This document shows, piece after piece, positions 45,131 to 54,162 of a stretch of DNA of 64,000 nucleotides. The notes beneath the pieces were generated by a model. It ran no database searches, was not told where the DNA came from, and saw only the letters and a program-made list of their open reading frames with translations. Position 1 is the stretch's first letter, and each line of letters begins with the position of its first letter. The stretch is from Halomonas getboli (lineage in GTDB: Bacteria; Pseudomonadota; Gammaproteobacteria; Pseudomonadales; Halomonadaceae), in contig NZ_JALMEW010000005.1 in the NCBI RefSeq assembly GCF_023094245.1, positions 124,001 through 188,000 of the forward strand. The letters are read 5' to 3'. A program made the position numbers and the translations under genes.

Positions 45131-46339
45131 ATGCGACGCTTCAAGGACTGGTCGATTCCCGCCGTCACCGCCGGCTTCGTGGCGGTACTGATCTCCTACG
45201 CAGGCCCGCTGGCCATCTTCTTCCAGGCCGCCCAGAGCGCCGATATCTCCCCGGCCATGATGACCTCCTGGGTGTGGGCGATCTCGATCGGCGCCGCCGT
45301 GTCCGGCATCGGGCTCAGCCTGTGGCTCAAGGTGCCGGTGGTGACCGCCTGGTCGGCGCCCGGCACGGCGCTGCTGGTCACGCTGTTTCCCGAGCTCTCG
45401 CTCAACGAGGCGGTGGGGGCCTATCTCACCGCCGCGGCGGTGATGCTCGCGATCGGCGTGAGCGGCTCCTTCGACCGCATCATCCGGCTGATTCCGCCCG
45501 GCATCGCCAGCGCCATGATGGCCGGCATCCTGTTCCAGTTCGGGGTCGGCGTGTTCGAGTCGCTGGCCACGGTGCCGGCGCTGATGATCGGCATGCTGCT
45601 GGCCTATCTGGTGTTCAAGCGCCTGACGCCGCGCTATTGCCTGGTGTGGCTGCTGATCGTCGGGGTCGGCCTGGCCGTGGCCCTGGAGGGCGCGAGCCTG
45701 GACGGCGTCAGCGTGCAGCTGGCCTCGCCGACCTTCATCGCTCCGGAGTGGACCTGGCAGGGCACCCTCGGCCTGGCGATCCCGCTGGTGCTGGTCAGCC
45801 TGACCGGGCAGTTCCTGCCGGGCATGGCCATCCTGCGCACCTCCGGCTACAACACGCCGGCCAGGCCGATCGTCACCGTGGCCAGCCTGACGTCGCTGGC
45901 CACCGCCTGCTTCGGCGGCATCACCACGGTGATCGCGGCGATCACCGCGGCGATCTGCACCGGCGAGGAGGCGCACCCGGACCGCGACAGGCGCTACGTG
46001 GCGGGGGTCGCCAACGGCCTCTTCTACCTGATCGGCGGCACCTTCGCCGGCACCATCGTGCTGCTGTTCACCTCGCTGCCCGGCGAGTTCGTAGCGGTGC
46101 TGGCTGGGCTGGCGCTGATCGGCGCTATCGCCAGCAACGTCAGCGCCTTCGCCGCGCGCAAGGAGCATCTCGAGGCCTCGGTGATCACCTTCCTGGCCAC
46201 GGCCTCCGGCGTCAGCTTCCTGGGCCTCGGCTCGGCCTTCTGGGGCGTGGTGATCGGCGCCGTTGCCTATAACGTGCTGCATCGTCGCTTTACCGGCCGG
46301 CGGGAGGAAGCGGAGCGGGCGTCCGACAGCGCGAACTGA
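45131..46339 (+). CDS. benE: BenE benzoate/H+ symporter (second copy)
   Basis: A 402-residue, 12-helix inner-membrane protein. The start (WSIPAVTAGFVAVLISYAGPLAIFFQAAQSA) and the blocks VVTAWSAPGTALLVT, GIASAMMAGILFQFGV and GQFLPGMAILRTSGYNTPARP match canonical BenE benzoate:proton symporters of Pseudomonas, Acinetobacter and E. coli YdcO. It sits behind the terminator at 45041-45076, so it may need its own promoter in 45077-45130 or readthrough. The ribosome-binding site AAGGA lies before the ATG. Confidence 0.92.
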   Translation: MRRFKDWSIPAVTAGFVAVLISYAGPLAIFFQAAQSADISPAMMTSWVWAISIGAAVSGIGLSLWLKVPVVTAWSAPGTALLVTLFPELSLNEAVGAYLTAAAVMLAIGVSGSFDRIIRLIPPGIASAMMAGILFQFGVGVFESLATVPALMIGMLLAYLVFKRLTPRYCLVWLLIVGVGLAVALEGASLDGVSVQLASPTFIAPEWTWQGTLGLAIPLVLVSLTGQFLPGMAILRTSGYNTPARPIVTVASLTSLATACFGGITTVIAAITAAICTGEEAHPDRDRRYVAGVANGLFYLIGGTFAGTIVLLFTSLPGEFVAVLAGLALIGAIASNVSAFAARKEHLEASVITFLATASGVSFLGLGSAFWGVVIGAVAYNVLHRRFTGRREEAERASDSAN

Positions 46340-46371
46340 ACGCGAACAGAGCGGCCGGCGGCCGCCGCGCC

Positions 46372-47280
46372 TCAATCCTCGGCGAACATCTCGTGGATCA
46401 GGCGGCGCAGCCAGCGGTTGCCGGCATCCTGGTGGAAGCGGCGGTGCCAGAACAGGTTGATCGGCACCTCGGGCAGCGCCAGTGGGTGGGGCATGGCGCG
46501 CAGGCCGAAGCGATCGGCGGTAGCTTCGGCCAGCTTGTCGGTCACGGTCACCACCAGGTCGGTGTCGCTGACGATGTAGGGCATGGCCACGAAGTGCGGC
46601 AGCCGCAGCCGCACCGGGCGGGTGATGCCGCCCTTGACCAGCCACTCCTCGACCCTGCCGTGCCCGGTGCCTCTGGCTTCCACTACCAGATGCCGGGCCG
46701 AGACGAAGTCCTCCCGCGAGAAGTCTCCTGCGGCGAGGGGGTGATCCTCGCGCATCAGGCAGACGTAGCGCTGCACGAAAAGCCGCTGCTGATAGAAACC
46801 GGCGTCCAGCTGCGGAATCAGTCCCACCGCCAGGTCGACCCGGCCCTCCTCCATGTCCTGTTTCATGTCGCGAAGATCGCTGCGTACGCTTTCGAGCGCG
46901 ACGCCCGGGGCCAGCTCGGCCAGCCGCGACATCAGCCGTGGCAGGAAGTAGACCTCGCCGATGTCACTCATGGCGACATGAAAGGTGCGCTCGCTGGTGG
47001 TCGGATCGAAGTCGTGACTGAGAGTGAGCGCCTCCTGAAGGTGGGCCAGACCCTGTTCGACCGGTTCGTGGAGCTGTGTGGCGTAGGGCGTCGGCATCAG
47101 GCCCCGGGAGGTGCGCTCGAAGAGCTCGTCATCGAGCAGCGTGCGAAGGCGCTTCAGGGCATGGCTGACCGCGGGCTGGGTCAGGCCGAGCTGTTCGGCG
47201 ACGCGCTGGGTGTTGCGGTGCCGATAGAGCAGGTCGAATACCACCAGCAGGTTGGTATCGATCTGTGAGAGCTTGCGCAT
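46372..47280 (-). CDS. NahR-like LysR regulator
   Basis: A 302-residue LysR protein. It closely follows NahR, the salicylate-responsive activator of naphthalene genes, in IDTNLLVVFDLL, LGLTQPAVSHALKRLRTLL, the linker PTTSERTFHVAMSDIGEVYFLPRL and INLFWHRRFHQDAGNRWLRRL. It is divergent from nahG, its likely target. The ATG at 47280 is chosen over one 57 bases upstream because NahR-type proteins begin with this helix. Whether salicylate is the inducer here is inferred from family and context. Confidence 0.9.
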   Translation of the reverse strand: MRKLSQIDTNLLVVFDLLYRHRNTQRVAEQLGLTQPAVSHALKRLRTLLDDELFERTSRGLMPTPYATQLHEPVEQGLAHLQEALTLSHDFDPTTSERTFHVAMSDIGEVYFLPRLMSRLAELAPGVALESVRSDLRDMKQDMEEGRVDLAVGLIPQLDAGFYQQRLFVQRYVCLMREDHPLAAGDFSREDFVSARHLVVEARGTGHGRVEEWLVKGGITRPVRLRLPHFVAMPYIVSDTDLVVTVTDKLAEATADRFGLRAMPHPLALPEVPINLFWHRRFHQDAGNRWLRRLIHEMFAED

Positions 47281-47351
47281 GTTGGGGCCGTGTCCGGGGA
47301 TGTCATGTCCCGTGGAGAAAGCCACGGATGGCGGCATTTTTCGACCTAGAC

Positions 47352-47384
47352 AAAGGTCCCGTGTCGGGTCCTTTGGGAGTTTTT
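47352..47384 (+). terminator. Terminator-like hairpin in the nahG leader
   Basis: AAAGGTCCCG (47352-47361) pairs with CGGGTCCTTT (47365-47374) with one mismatch, then GGGAG and TTTTT (47380-47384). It lies between the divergent regulator and nahG, oriented to stop transcription toward nahG if the start is upstream of it. It might instead be a regulator-binding dyad. Confidence 0.45.
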
Positions 47385-47506
47385 AACCTGCTGTTTCTTA
47401 ACGCTATTAATGCCGTTTATGGCCGGCATGAAGGGCGCTTCGTGGTGTCCCGTCGGGCGGCGGCCTAGCGTGTGGCGACAACCTTCGTCCCCGACAGGAA
47501 GCGATC

Positions 47507-48838
47507 ATGACAACAACGCAAAGCACCCCGCATTCCCCGGCATCGCGCCTGCGCATCGGCATCATCGGCGGCGGCATCGGGGGCGTGGCCCTCGCCGTCG
47601 CCCTCGCGCGGCATCACGATCTCGACGTCCACCTCTTCGAGGCCGCCGAGCGCTTCTCGGAGATCGGCGCCGGCGTCTCGCTCGGGCCCAATGCGGTCCG
47701 GGCGATCTCGCGGCTTGGCCTGGAGGACGCCTATCGGCATATCGCCGATGCCTCGCCGGCGCCCTTCGAGGACGTCTGGTTCGAGTGGCGCCGCGGGCGT
47801 GACGACGCCTACCTGACCGCCTCGCTGGCGCCCGGCGTCGGCCAGTCCTCGGTTCATCGCGCGGACTTCCTGGATGCCATCGTCGCCCATCTGCCCGAGG
47901 GCATCGCCCACTTCGGCAAGCGCTGTCATGAGGTGACGCAGGATGGCGAGGGCGTCAGCGTGCGCTTCGAGGATGGCAGCACCTTTCAAGGCGATATCCT
48001 GATCGGCTATGACGGCATCAAGTCGTCGGTGCGCGAGCACGTGCTGCCGGTCGAGGAATTCGGCGCCTTCGCGCCACGCTGGAGCGGCACCCAGGCCTAT
48101 CGCGGGCTGGTGCCCGTCGAGCGACTGTGCCAGGCGATGCGCGAGGCCGGCGTCGACGAGCGGCTGGCCGTGGTGCCGCAGATGTATCTGGGCGAGGACC
48201 GCCATATCCTGACCTTTCCGGTGAAGCAGGCGACGCTGATCAACGTGGTGGCCTTCGTCACCGACCGCTCCTCGCCCGAGCCGCGGCTGCCCGAGGGCGC
48301 GTCCTGGGTGGCAGAGGTCGACCGCCAGGCGATGCTCGACGACTTCCTCGGCTGGGGCGCCGCCTCCGGGGCGATCCTCGGCTGTATTGATCACCCGACT
48401 CGCTGGGCGCTGCACGAGCTGCCCGAACTGCCACGCTATGCCCGCGGCCAGGTGCTGATTGCCGGCGACGCCGCCCACGCCATGCTGCCGCATCAGGGCG
48501 CCGGCGCCGGCCAGGCGCTGGAGGACGCCTACGTGCTGGCCAGCCTGCTGGGCGACCCTGACTGCCGTCGCGGCAACGTCGCCGCGTTGCTGGCGGCCTT
48601 CGAGGCGGTGCGGCATGCCCGCACCTGCCGCGTGCAGGCAACGTCCCGCGAGGCGGGAGACGTCTACGAGTACGCCGCTCCCGGCATCGGTGCCGACGAG
48701 CCGAGTCTCATCCCGGAACTGGAGCGGCGCTTTGGCTGGCTCTGGCATCACGATCCGCGTGACGACGCGGCGGAGGCGCGGCGCCGGCTGGGCTGGTCCG
48801 CGGCGATGGCCGATGAGGAGGCGGTGCCATCGGCCTGA
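47507..48838 (+). CDS. nahG: Salicylate 1-monooxygenase (salicylate hydroxylase)
   Basis: A 443-residue class A flavoprotein that converts salicylate, NADH and O2 to catechol and CO2. It follows Pseudomonas NahG along its full length: RIGIIGGGIGGVALAVALAR (FAD), EIGAGVSLGPNAVRAI, EDVWFEWRRG, GVGQSSVHRADF, VPQMYLG, ILTFPV.INVVAF, and GDAAHAMLPHQGAGAGQALEDAY. The product feeds CatA, coded about 8 kb upstream. AGGAA precedes the ATG. It is the only structural gene of this unit, so upper-pathway steps (naphthalene, for example) are not in the window. Confidence 0.95.
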   Translation: MTTTQSTPHSPASRLRIGIIGGGIGGVALAVALARHHDLDVHLFEAAERFSEIGAGVSLGPNAVRAISRLGLEDAYRHIADASPAPFEDVWFEWRRGRDDAYLTASLAPGVGQSSVHRADFLDAIVAHLPEGIAHFGKRCHEVTQDGEGVSVRFEDGSTFQGDILIGYDGIKSSVREHVLPVEEFGAFAPRWSGTQAYRGLVPVERLCQAMREAGVDERLAVVPQMYLGEDRHILTFPVKQATLINVVAFVTDRSSPEPRLPEGASWVAEVDRQAMLDDFLGWGAASGAILGCIDHPTRWALHELPELPRYARGQVLIAGDAAHAMLPHQGAGAGQALEDAYVLASLLGDPDCRRGNVAALLAAFEAVRHARTCRVQATSREAGDVYEYAAPGIGADEPSLIPELERRFGWLWHHDPRDDAAEARRRLGWSAAMADEEAVPSA

Positions 48839-48915
48839 TCATCGGGCGTACAAGGGGCGGAGAGGGCGGTAGAAGAGTGGGTAGGGGGAAGGCGTCGAGG
48901 AAGATGTGGCGTGGA

Positions 48916-48946
48916 TTAGACCAAAGTCGTTAGACCAAGGTATAAT
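48916..48946 (+). promoter_or_regulatory. Promoter of the 42-residue small protein
   Basis: A perfect -10 TATAAT (48941-48946), the only exact one noticed in the window, is preceded by a -35-like TTAGAC (48916-48921) with a spacer of 19, or TAGACC with 18. The 9-base string TTAGACCAA occurs twice (48916-48924 and 48930-48938), a possible regulator half-site pair. The small gene starts 35 bases downstream of the -10. Confidence 0.7.
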
Positions 48947-48980
48947 CCTATCCGCACTCACCGATGCAAGGGGTCACACC

Positions 48981-49109
48981 ATGACTACTGCTACCGCTCG
49001 TCCGTCCCTGGCCAAGCGTTTCGGCAAGCGTGCCTACCGCGTGCTGGAAGTGATGACCGAGAACGCCTACCGCAACTTCCAGACCCGCATGGCCTACGCC
49101 TACATCTAA
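48981..49109 (+). CDS. 42-residue basic small protein, probably highly expressed, function unknown
   Basis: The product starts MTTATARPSLAKRFGKRAYR and ends NFQTRMAYAYI. It is strongly basic in the first half and likely forms an amphipathic helix (about residues 8-35). It has no signal peptide or membrane segment. Evidence that it is real: an exact TATAAT promoter 35 bases upstream, AGGGG before the ATG, codon choice typical of highly expressed genes (CGT for Arg, AAG, CTG, ACT/ACC) and a large terminator hairpin right after. I do not recognise the family. It is not DUF1127, whose motif is absent. Binding to nucleic acid or membrane is only a guess. Confidence 0.72.
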   Translation: MTTATARPSLAKRFGKRAYRVLEVMTENAYRNFQTRMAYAYI

Positions 49110-49123
49110 GGCGCGTGGCTTGA

Positions 49124-49180
49124 CCGGCACCTGATCCTGGCGGTCCGCGTTCCAGCGGACGCCGGGGTGCCGGCCAGTTT
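49124..49180 (+). terminator. Two-tier hairpin terminator after the small gene
   Basis: CCGGCACC (49124-49131) pairs with GGTGCCGG (49166-49173), enclosing a second stem GTCCGC/GCGGAC; CCAGTTTTCC follows. It ends the short transcript of the 42-residue gene, giving an RNA of about 230 bases. Confidence 0.72.
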
Positions 49181-49351
49181 TCCTTACCCTGCTTTCTCTC
49201 CCTCCCACGTCGCCGAACGTCCCTTCCTGCTCCCGTGCAGGGAATCCCCCGGACGCGGTGCCCCGCTCAAGCCTACCCCGTTTCCGCCGATAGCCTTCCG
49301 ATGCGTAAAGGAAGGGCGACTCGTGCCCGTAGAGTGGGAGATGCCAGCCAG

Positions 49352-50584
49352 ATGATCGATCGTGCAACTCGCGATGGCCGCCGACGCGGTAAGCGTCTGC
49401 TCGCCTGCCTGTCGGGCGCGCTGCTGCTGTGGAGCCTGGTGGCATTCGGTGGTGAGGTGCGCGACCTGCGGCTGCGCAGTGAGGGCGCCAAGACTCGGGT
49501 CGTGCTGGATCTCTCCGCGGCGATGTCGAGCAACGTCTTCACGCTGGGCGGGCCGGACCGCCTGGTCATCGATCTGGCCGAAGGCCAATTGACCGGCGAC
49601 CTGGCGGATGCGCCGCTGGCCGGCAGCCCGATCACCGGCATTCGTACCGGCGCCCGCGGCGACGGCACCCGGGTGGTGCTGGATCTGAGCGGACCGGTGA
49701 CGGTCGAGAGCCACGACCTGCCGCCCGCGGGGCTCCAGGGCCAGCGCCTGGTGCTGGACCTCACCGCGTCATCGAGCGCCTCGGCAGCCTCGCCGCCGAT
49801 ACCGGCCGTGCCGGCGCCGGCGGCCCCTTCGACGCCTCCGGTGTCGACCGGTGGCCGGGATATCGTGATCGCCGTGGATGCCGGCCACGGGGGCAAGGAC
49901 CCCGGCGCCACCGGGCCGCACGGCGTCCGCGAGAAGGACGTGGTGCTCGAGCTCGCGCGCCGGCTGGCGCGTCGCCTCAACCAGGCTCCGGGCTTTCGCG
50001 CGGTGCTGACCCGGGACCGCGACGTCTACGTGGGGCTGAGACGGCGGACGACCATCGCCCGCGAGCATCGCGTCGACTTCTTCGTCTCGATCCATGCCGA
50101 CGCCGTGGACCGGCCGGGGCCGCATGGTAGCTCGGTCTATGCGCTGTCGACGAGCGGCGCCAGCTCGGAGTCCGCCCGCTGGCTGGCCAGCAGCGAGAAC
50201 CGCGCGGTGATCGCCGACGACGAGGCCTTCATCGCCCTGGCCGAGCAGGACATGGCCACCCGCAGCGCGCTGCTCGACCTCTCCATGAACGCCACCCTCA
50301 ATCAGTCGCTGGCCGCCGGCGGGCGCATCCTCGAGCGGCTGGGACGCATCAACGACCTGCACAAGCCGCGGGTCGAGCAGGCCGCCTTCGTGGTGCTGAA
50401 GTCGCCCGACATTCCCTCGCTGCTGGTCGAGACCGGGTTCATTTCCAACCCGAGCGAGGAGCGGCGCCTGCAGAGCGCCGCGCACCAGCGCGCGCTGGTC
50501 GAGGCCATCGTCGATGGGCTTCGGGCGCACTTCCGGACCGCGCCGCCGGAAGGTACCCTGCTGGCGGCCAGCGCCGGGGATTGA
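49352..50584 (+). CDS. N-acetylmuramoyl-L-alanine amidase, AmiB/AmiC type
   Basis: A 410-residue periplasmic cell-wall hydrolase that splits the stem peptide from glycan and acts in daughter-cell separation. An N-terminal RRRGKRLLACLSGALLLWSL signal is followed by an AMIN domain (about 35-130), a Pro/Ala linker, and the zinc Amidase_3 domain (about 165-395): AVDAGHGGKDPGATGPHGVREKD with His and Glu ligands, FVSIHADAV and LVETGFISNPSEE. There is no LysM domain. Twin-arginine export, as in E. coli AmiC, is possible but the motif is imperfect. Its usual partner tsaE is not adjacent. The ATG 49352 gives the signal peptide; longer in-frame starts add a poor leader. Confidence 0.9.
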   Translation: MIDRATRDGRRRGKRLLACLSGALLLWSLVAFGGEVRDLRLRSEGAKTRVVLDLSAAMSSNVFTLGGPDRLVIDLAEGQLTGDLADAPLAGSPITGIRTGARGDGTRVVLDLSGPVTVESHDLPPAGLQGQRLVLDLTASSSASAASPPIPAVPAPAAPSTPPVSTGGRDIVIAVDAGHGGKDPGATGPHGVREKDVVLELARRLARRLNQAPGFRAVLTRDRDVYVGLRRRTTIAREHRVDFFVSIHADAVDRPGPHGSSVYALSTSGASSESARWLASSENRAVIADDEAFIALAEQDMATRSALLDLSMNATLNQSLAAGGRILERLGRINDLHKPRVEQAAFVVLKSPDIPSLLVETGFISNPSEERRLQSAAHQRALVEAIVDGLRAHFRTAPPEGTLLAASAGD

Positions 50585-50629
50585 GGCCTCTTGGCAGGCC
50601 GGTGCGCCGGGCCTTATGATGCTCGGCAC

Positions 50630-50705
50630 GCCGGCGTAGCTCAGCTGGTAGAGCAACGCACTCGTAATGCGTAGGTCGGTGGTTCGAGTCCACTCGCCGG
50701 CACCA
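50630..50705 (+). tRNA. tRNA-Thr, anticodon CGT
   Basis: A complete 76-base cloverleaf including the encoded CCA. The acceptor arms GCCGGCG/CGCCGGC pair perfectly, the D-arm holds AGCTCAGCTGGTAGAGC, the anticodon loop is CTCGTAA (anticodon CGT, reads ACG) and the T-loop is TTCGAGT. It closely follows E. coli thrW. Confidence 0.97.
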
Positions 50706-50717
50706 GAAAGATCATCA

Positions 50718-50755
50718 AAAACGGCCACTTGGCGATTCGTCGCGGTGGCCGTTTT
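50718..50755. terminator. Bidirectional terminator between tRNA-Thr and the pxp operon
   Basis: AAAACGGCCAC (50718-50728) pairs with GTGGCCGTTTT (50745-50755). T runs follow the stem on both strands, so it can end the tRNA transcript and the minus-strand biotin-carboxylase operon. Confidence 0.9.
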
Positions 50756-50797
50756 GCGTTGGCAGCAGCCCGGATGGCTGCCGGGTGACAAGGGTGA

Positions 50798-52582
50798 TCA
50801 GGCCGGAGTGATCCGTCCGATTCTGTCGCCGGCGTCAAGCGAGCTGCCCGCCCGGGCCTCGATGGCGAGGATGCCCTCCCGGTCGGCGACGATCTGGGTC
50901 TCCATCTTCATCGCTTCCATGATGGCGACCACCTCGCCCTCCTTGACCGAATGGCCCTCCTCGACCTGCCACGCCAGCAGCGTGCCGCTGATCGGCGCGC
51001 TGATATCGCCATCGTCGGTGTCCGCCGAGCCGTGGCTGGGTACCGCTTCTCCGCCGAACGACAGCCCCTGCAGCAGGCCGGTGGGCAGGCCGATGCGGTG
51101 GCGCTTGCCGTCGATGTCGATCACGGCGTGCAGCATGCTGGGGTCGCTGGCCGGCGGCTGGCGGGGCGCCCAGTCCAGGGCGTCGTCGAAGTCGGTCTCG
51201 ATCCAGCGTGTATGGACCCGGAAGGCGTCATCGTCGGTGAAGTCCGGATGCGCCATGACGGCGCGGTGGAAGGGCAGCACCGAGGCGACGCCCTCGATCT
51301 CGAACTGTGCCAGCGCCCGGCGGGCACGGGCGATGGCCTGCGCGCGGGTGGCGCCGGTGACGATCAGCTTGGCCATCAGCGAATCGAAGTGGCCGGAGAC
51401 GCTGTCGCCGCCTTCGACGCCGGTGTCCAGGCGCACGCCGGCCCCGCCGGGGGCGCGGAACGTGGCGATGCGGCCGGGCGTGGGCAGGAAGCCCTTGGCC
51501 GCATCCTCGGCGTTGATGCGGAACTCGAAGCTGTGGCCGCGCGGTGCGGGCGTCTCGGTGAAGGACAGGGGCAGTCCCTCGGCGATGCGCAGCTGCTCGA
51601 TGACCAGGTCGACGCCGGCGGTCTCCTCGGTGACGGGATGCTCGACCTGCAGCCGGGTGTTGACCTCGAGAAACGACAGGGTGCCGTCGCTGCCGAGCAG
51701 GAACTCGACCGTGCCGGCGCCCACGTAGCCGGCCCGCGCGCAGATGTCGCGGGCGGCGCGATGGATCTCGCGGCGCTGCTCGGCGCTGAGATGCGGCGCC
51801 GGCGCCTCCTCGACCAGCTTCTGGTTGCGCCGCTGCAGCGAGCAGTCGCGGGTGCCGACCACGACGACCGTGCCGTGACGGTCGCCCAGCACCTGGGCCT
51901 CGATATGGCGGGGGCGGTCGAGGAACTGCTCGACGAAGCATTCGCCGCGGCCGAAGGCGGCCTCGGCCTCGCGCACCGCCGAGTGATAGAGCTCGGCAAC
52001 CTCGTCCATGCGCCAGGCGACCTTGAGCCCGCGCCCGCCGCCGCCGAAGGCTGCCTTGATGGCGATCGGCAGGCCATGTTGCTCGGCGAAGGCCACCACT
52101 TCCTCGGCGTTTGCCACCGGGTCCTGGGTACCCGTCACCAGCGGGGCGCCGGCCTCGAGCGCCAGCCGGCGCGCCTCGACCTTGTCGCCCAGCGTCTCGA
52201 TGGTCTCGGGGCTCGGCCCGATCCACACCAGCCCGGCGGCCTGAACGGCGCGCGCGAAGTCGGCCCGCTCCGAGAGGAAACCGTAGCCCGGATGCACGGC
52301 ATCGACGCCGGCGCGGCGGGCCACGTCCAGCAGCTTGTCGATCGACAGATAGCTCTCGCCCGGGCGCTCGCCGCCCAGCGCGTAGGCCTCGTCGGCCAGG
52401 CGCACGTGCATGGCCTCCAGGTCGCCGTCGGCATAGATGGCCACCGAGGCGGCGCCGTGGTCGCGGCAGGCGTGAATGACGCGCACCGCGATCTCGCCGC
52501 GGTTGGCGATGAGCACCCTGCGGATGGGCCGGCGTTCGACGTTCGTGTCGGGGGTGGAGCGATGGTGCTGGGGAGTGTTCAT
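50798..52582 (-). CDS. Biotin carboxylase with biotin carrier domain
   Basis: A 594-residue protein. The ATP-grasp biotin carboxylase (about 20-465) shows [28 protein letters not shown], the [16 protein letters not shown] block ([20 protein letters not shown]) and [14 protein letters not shown]. The C-terminus (about 515-594) is a biotinyl domain with the target lysine in EAMKMET. No carboxyltransferase subunit is coded alongside. Instead it is the last gene of an operon with PxpA and PxpBC, whose AHS1/AHS2 domains are homologous to the KipI/KipA part of urea carboxylase. Annotated acetyl-CoA carboxylase-like, but an amide or lactam carboxylase role is plausible. ATG at 52582 overlaps pxpBC by four bases. 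Confidence 0.9.
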   Translation of the reverse strand: MNTPQHHRSTPDTNVERRPIRRVLIANRGEIAVRVIHACRDHGAASVAIYADGDLEAMHVRLADEAYALGGERPGESYLSIDKLLDVARRAGVDAVHPGYGFLSERADFARAVQAAGLVWIGPSPETIETLGDKVEARRLALEAGAPLVTGTQDPVANAEEVVAFAEQHGLPIAIKAAFGGGGRGLKVAWRMDEVAELYHSAVREAEAAFGRGECFVEQFLDRPRHIEAQVLGDRHGTVVVVGTRDCSLQRRNQKLVEEAPAPHLSAEQRREIHRAARDICARAGYVGAGTVEFLLGSDGTLSFLEVNTRLQVEHPVTEETAGVDLVIEQLRIAEGLPLSFTETPAPRGHSFEFRINAEDAAKGFLPTPGRIATFRAPGGAGVRLDTGVEGGDSVSGHFDSLMAKLIVTGATRAQAIARARRALAQFEIEGVASVLPFHRAVMAHPDFTDDDAFRVHTRWIETDFDDALDWAPRQPPASDPSMLHAVIDIDGKRHRIGLPTGLLQGLSFGGEAVPSHGSADTDDGDISAPISGTLLAWQVEEGHSVKEGEVVAIMEAMKMETQIVADREGILAIEARAGSSLDAGDRIGRITPA

Positions 52583-54162
52583 GAGGAGGCCTCGCCGCCG
52601 AGAGGTGAAAAGTCGTTGATCGGGTTGAAGCGGATGCGGGCGTTGGCGGGGATCTGCCCCGCCAGGTCCAGGTGGTAGTCGGCCACGCAGGCGATTACCG
52701 GATAACCGCCGGTCAGCGGATGATCGGCCAGGAACAGCACCGGCTGCCCGCTGGCGGGGACCTGGATGGCGCCGGTGACCGTGCCCTCGCTGGGCAGTTC
52801 GGCGTCGTTGATGCGTTCGAGCGCCCGCTCGCCCTGCAGGCGCAGGCCGATGCGGTCCGACTGTGAAGTGACGTCCCAGGCCTGCGCGCAGAGCGTCTCC
52901 AGGGCCTGAGCCGTGAACCAGTCGCTGCGCGGGCCCATGACGATGTCCAGCGTTACCGTCTGGCCGGCGGAGGGCAGTTCGGGCGCGGCGTGCGCCTCCA
53001 GGTCCAGCGCCGTGACCGGCAGCTCGGCCGCTCGGAGACGGTCGCCGCGGGCCAGCGGGCGTGGCCCCAGCTTGGCCAGGGTGTCGGTGGAGCGGCTGCC
53101 GAGCACGGGCGCGACCTCGAAGCCGCCGCGCAGGGCGAGATAGCTGCGCAGGCCGGCGCGGGGCGTGCCCAGGGTCAGGACGTCGCCGGCGGCCAGCTCG
53201 ATGGGGCCATCGAAGGCGGGGCTTAGCGTCTCGCCGGCCTCGGTGCGGATCGACACCGCCAGCGGGGCGCCGGCCAGGCCGAGCATCGCGGGGCGGTGGC
53301 AGCGCAGTTTTAGCCCGCCGAGCGCGACCTCGAGGGCGGCCGCATCCGAGGGATTGCCGACCCGCCGGTTGGCGGCGCGCAGCGCGCCCTTGTCCATGGC
53401 GCCGGCCGTGGACACGCCCTGGGCGGTCTGACCGAAGCGGCCGAGATCCTGGAACAGGGTCTGGAGGCCGGGATGCACGATCTCCAGCGTCGGCGCCTGG
53501 ACGGGCGCGTCCGTATTGATGGCAGGGGCGGGCACGCTGGTGCGCTCGGGGGGCGCGTCGGTGGCGCTGAAACGCACCCGCATGCCGGGCTGCAGCAGGG
53601 CCGCCGGCGTGCGTTCGACGTCCCACATGTCCAGTGGCGTGGTGCCGATCAGCTGCCAGCCGCCGGGGCTGGCCGTGGGGTAGATGCCGCTGAAGGTGCC
53701 GGCCAGCGCCACGGCGCCGGCGGGAATGCGGGTGCGGGGCGTGGGGCGGCGCGGCACGTCGAAGCCGGCGCCGCCCGAGAGATAGGCGAAGCCGGGGGCG
53801 AAGCCGCAGAAGGCGACGCGATAGTCGTGCTCGCCGTGGCGCCGGATCACCTCGTCGGTGGTGAGATCCAGCAGCCGTGCGACGTCATCGAGGTCCTCGC
53901 CGGCGTAGTGCACGGGAATCTCGATCAGCTCGCCCTGGCGATGGTCGCTGTCGGCCGGCGGCTGGGCAAGCAGCCGCCGGGCCAGCTCGTCGGCCGAGAT
54001 GCGTTCTGGCGCGAAGGACACCAGCAGCGTGCGCGCGGCGGGCACCAGCGTGGTCACGCCGGGGATCGGCGCCTGCCGCAGGCGCTCGTGGAGTCCGAGC
54101 GTCTGCGACAGGCCGTCGAGCTCGACCAGCAGGGTGCTCTGGTTGACGGGCAGAATGTTCAC
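52579..54162 (-). CDS. pxpBC: Fused PxpB-PxpC (5-oxoprolinase subunits; KipI-KipA, AHS1-AHS2)
   Basis: A 527-residue fusion. Residues 1 to about 210 are PxpB/KipI ([46 protein letters not shown]), and about 230-520 are PxpC/KipA ([53 protein letters not shown]). With PxpA this forms the bacterial ATP-dependent 5-oxoprolinase that opens pyroglutamate to glutamate. The fused order is common in proteobacteria. The same domains occur in urea carboxylase, which is relevant because a biotin carboxylase gene follows. The start is GTG at 54162 in a GTGA overlap with pxpA. Confidence 0.92.
   Translation of the reverse strand: MNILPVNQSTLLVELDGLSQTLGLHERLRQAPIPGVTTLVPAARTLLVSFAPERISADELARRLLAQPPADSDHRQGELIEIPVHYAGEDLDDVARLLDLTTDEVIRRHGEHDYRVAFCGFAPGFAYLSGGAGFDVPRRPTPRTRIPAGAVALAGTFSGIYPTASPGGWQLIGTTPLDMWDVERTPAALLQPGMRVRFSATDAPPERTSVPAPAINTDAPVQAPTLEIVHPGLQTLFQDLGRFGQTAQGVSTAGAMDKGALRAANRRVGNPSDAAALEVALGGLKLRCHRPAMLGLAGAPLAVSIRTEAGETLSPAFDGPIELAAGDVLTLGTPRAGLRSYLALRGGFEVAPVLGSRSTDTLAKLGPRPLARGDRLRAAELPVTALDLEAHAAPELPSAGQTVTLDIVMGPRSDWFTAQALETLCAQAWDVTSQSDRIGLRLQGERALERINDAELPSEGTVTGAIQVPASGQPVLFLADHPLTGGYPVIACVADYHLDLAGQIPANARIRFNPINDFSPLGGEASS

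Noticed and set aside
48981..49109. DUF1127-type small protein
   Set aside because: The typical DUF1127 C-terminal motif around LxDxGL is absent.
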